Shown here: piece by piece, positions 16,939 to 18,431 of the stretch | How positions within the stretch are numbered: position 1 is the first letter of the stretch | Layout: each line of letters opens with the position of its first letter | Assembly (NCBI GenBank): GCA_029378245.1 | Contig: JARKIF010000440.1 | Span: forward strand, 1 to 18,431 | DNA from: Roridomyces roridus | Taxonomy: Eukaryota; Basidiomycota; Agaricomycetes; Agaricales; Mycenaceae | DNA: 18,431 nt | Direction: 5' to 3' | Notes under the pieces: model-generated | Seen by the model: only the letters and a program-made list of their open reading frames with translations | The model's database searches: none | Told to the model about the DNA's origin: nothing | Translations under genes and position numbers: made by a program

Positions 16939-17194
16939 TCTTGTTCAGAATCATTCAAAAACACTTTTGGGACACTCTTCGAGAAAAAATATTTTTTGAT
17001 GGGAACATTGGTGCCAACAGTGATTTTTGAACCCAGTCAGAGGTTTCGTTTTTGGCTGGGAACATGGATTCTAATGTCCGTTCAACGTTCCTGCACTAGC
17101 CATGGCACCCAGGTGGCGGATCGAGAGAATTCATGATCTCCCAGTCACGTTTCTCAGCCATCAATCACGTGAGTTTCCTTATGGGGCTCGGCTA

Positions 17195-17238
17195 ATAGGT
17201 AGGTAGGGTGTCGGGGGTCCTTAGTTCACTTTTCCGAC
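17195..17238 (+). repeat. 44-bp direct repeat, copy B
   Basis: It starts ATAGGTAGGTAGGG, shares GGGGGTCCTTA and ends CACTTTTCCGAC. It is the partner of copy A. The sequence between them may be the body of a short decayed element or one unit of a longer repeat. Confidence 0.75.
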
Positions 17239-18355
17239 CCTGTGTATAATTTTTTAAGGGTGTCTACCCCTTGATTCTAGCTGGCCACTGGGGTACCCAG
17301 ATTTCGCAAAACGCAGTGATCGGTGGGAGAAAAAGGCGGGGATGCCGATGCCGCTGGTATCGCAATGAGATTGCAATCTCTCAAGTCCGAGACAGCGAGG
17401 CTTCCCGACGGCTTGCTCTTGTATAGAGAGACAGAGACATGGTGGTGGGCAGGAGCAGGTTGGGAGCAGGTCGGGAAACGTAGACGTCAATGATCCGATG
17501 CCAATGATCCGACAAAAGACAATGACAAATTCGGGCGGAGTTCAAATCTGGGGTTTCGAATTTTCAACCCATCTGTGTAACTCTCGTGTATGTATCTCTC
17601 ACACGAGTTCACAACCTGTCGTACGTTGTTGCCCCCACCGGGCCCACCACTGTGATTCTTGAAAACGGACTGGATCTCAATGGACCTCGCCGGAATTGGG
17701 GCTACGTTCATAATACATGGGAGCTAGGGCTCATCATTTTTTCCTTCCGTGGTTGACCGTTGACAGACTAATACTAGCAGGCATGCAATCCATGCAGGCT
17801 TGCGTCGGGACTGCTCCTGGGTGGTAGTCTCACGTAGCCCTAGACCTTCGACTGGTGACCCGTTAACAAGTAAGTAACCAGTGAAGGGTCTGATTGCAAA
17901 CACGCCCCGATGGCTTGCCAACACGGAAGATGACGTTTCAAGTCAGTTTTTGACGTGATGTTGAGTTGCCCGAGCCTTCGGCCATGTGTTTCTGTCTCGG
18001 ATTTTGGTCCCTGCAGTAAAATCATGGGTAGGGTAGCTACACATCCCACTCTTGTTATCTGCGAAGAAGAAGAAACGACGCGAAAATGGTGCTGTGATAG
18101 GCGCGGCGAGAGCGCGACGCCCAGATCAATGACATTGTTTGTCAAATCACTACGTATCTCGCAGTTGCCCACCAGCCGGGCGCGATTGACACTAGACTAG
18201 GACTGCGGCACGAGCAGGGTGTGCTTGTGAGCACCGAACAGCAACTGTTTGTTTGCCTGAAGTCGTCTAGGCAATGCCAGAACAAAGAATCAGCTTCTTA
18301 CCTCTCACTAGTGGGGTTCATCACGGTATGCGGTTCACCCGCCGGTTTGCCCCAG

Positions 18356-18407
18356 GGGTACGCGGGTACAGGTACGGGTACGGGTTGGAGGTTGGCGCAA
18401 CCCGTAC
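18356..18407. repeat. GGGTAC short repeats and 10-bp hairpin
   Basis: GGGTAC at 18356, 18364 and 18376, with AGGTAC at 18370, followed by a perfect inverted repeat: GTACGGGTTG (18378-18387) and CAACCCGTAC (18398-18407) with a 10-base loop. It may be the start of a repeat element that continues beyond the window. Confidence 0.7.
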
Positions 18408-18431
18408 AACCCGCGGTCATTTGGCACTGCT

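Larger units (their letters stand above)
16416..18431. other. Gene-poor, repeat-bearing right flank
   Basis: About 2 kb with no gene I can support. It holds a 44-bp repeat pair 300 bases apart (16895 and 17195), a TATAAAA word at 16500-16506 next to a perfect 10-bp palindrome GGTGCGCACC at 16514-16523, an 11-bp direct repeat CAATGATCCGA at 17488 and 17502, and GGGTAC repeats at the right edge. A minus-strand frame at 16954-16535 is Trp/Pro/Arg-rich and resembles no protein. Confidence 0.5.

Noticed and set aside
16535..16954. 139-codon minus-strand frame in the right flank
   Set aside because: Its composition is Trp/Pro/Arg-rich, with no motif or intron signals, and it overlaps repeats.
1..18431. 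CRISPR array, rRNA or bacterial-type operon
   Set aside because: There are no regularly spaced repeats with spacers, no conserved rRNA stretches, and the intron-rich genes are eukaryotic.

Overview
The window looks like nuclear DNA of a basidiomycete fungus, probably an Agaricomycete. The genes are moderately GC-rich and split by many introns of about 45-65 bases with GTGCGT/GTACGT/GTGAGT donors, CTAAC/CTGAC-like branch sites and CAG/TAG acceptors. It also holds DUF6593-like proteins, a Zn2Cys6 regulator of a type common in mushrooms, and a Ty1/copia retrotransposon. Gene models were spliced by hand from the sequence; family names rest on recognised motifs and recalled family patterns, not on a search.

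Left part (1-10440), in order: an eight-exon short-chain dehydrogenase (+) with one apparent missing base; the first exon of a DUF6593-like gene (+) that seems to lack its second half; a two-exon protein of unknown function (-); a three-exon small secreted protein (+) with a TATA box; a nine-exon Zn2Cys6 transcription factor (-, 592 aa, all introns close in frame); a five-exon zinc-type (MDR) oxidoreductase (-, 355 aa, intact); a weak small reading frame (+); a second DUF6593-like gene (-); and a Ser/Ala/Thr-rich, probably secreted protein (-) ending in a dibasic site and a Cys-containing tail. The regulator and the MDR oxidoreductase are neighbours on one strand, and the SDR lies further off. 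This could be a small regulated metabolic locus, but the window alone does not prove it.

Right part (10441-18431): about 0.9 kb without a gene, then a 5,093-bp Ty1/copia element (11318-16410), then about 2 kb of gene-poor, repeat-bearing DNA. The element has two 370-bp LTRs (TG...CA, two differences), a perfect 5-bp target duplication AGTCG, a primer-binding site matching the anticodon region of initiator tRNA-Met and overlapping the first gag ATG, a polypurine tract overlapping the pol stop, and gag-protease-integrase-RT-RNase H in copia order. Its single polyprotein frame is broken once, by a net +1 shift just after the integrase core, so this young copy is probably not autonomous.

The most unusual signals are inside the LTR: two copies of a 17-bp dyad (TAATAC-N5-GTATTA) and two copies of a 23-bp segment, one of which forms a 10-bp-stem hairpin. 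I see no RNA gene, CRISPR array or clearly new multi-gene system.
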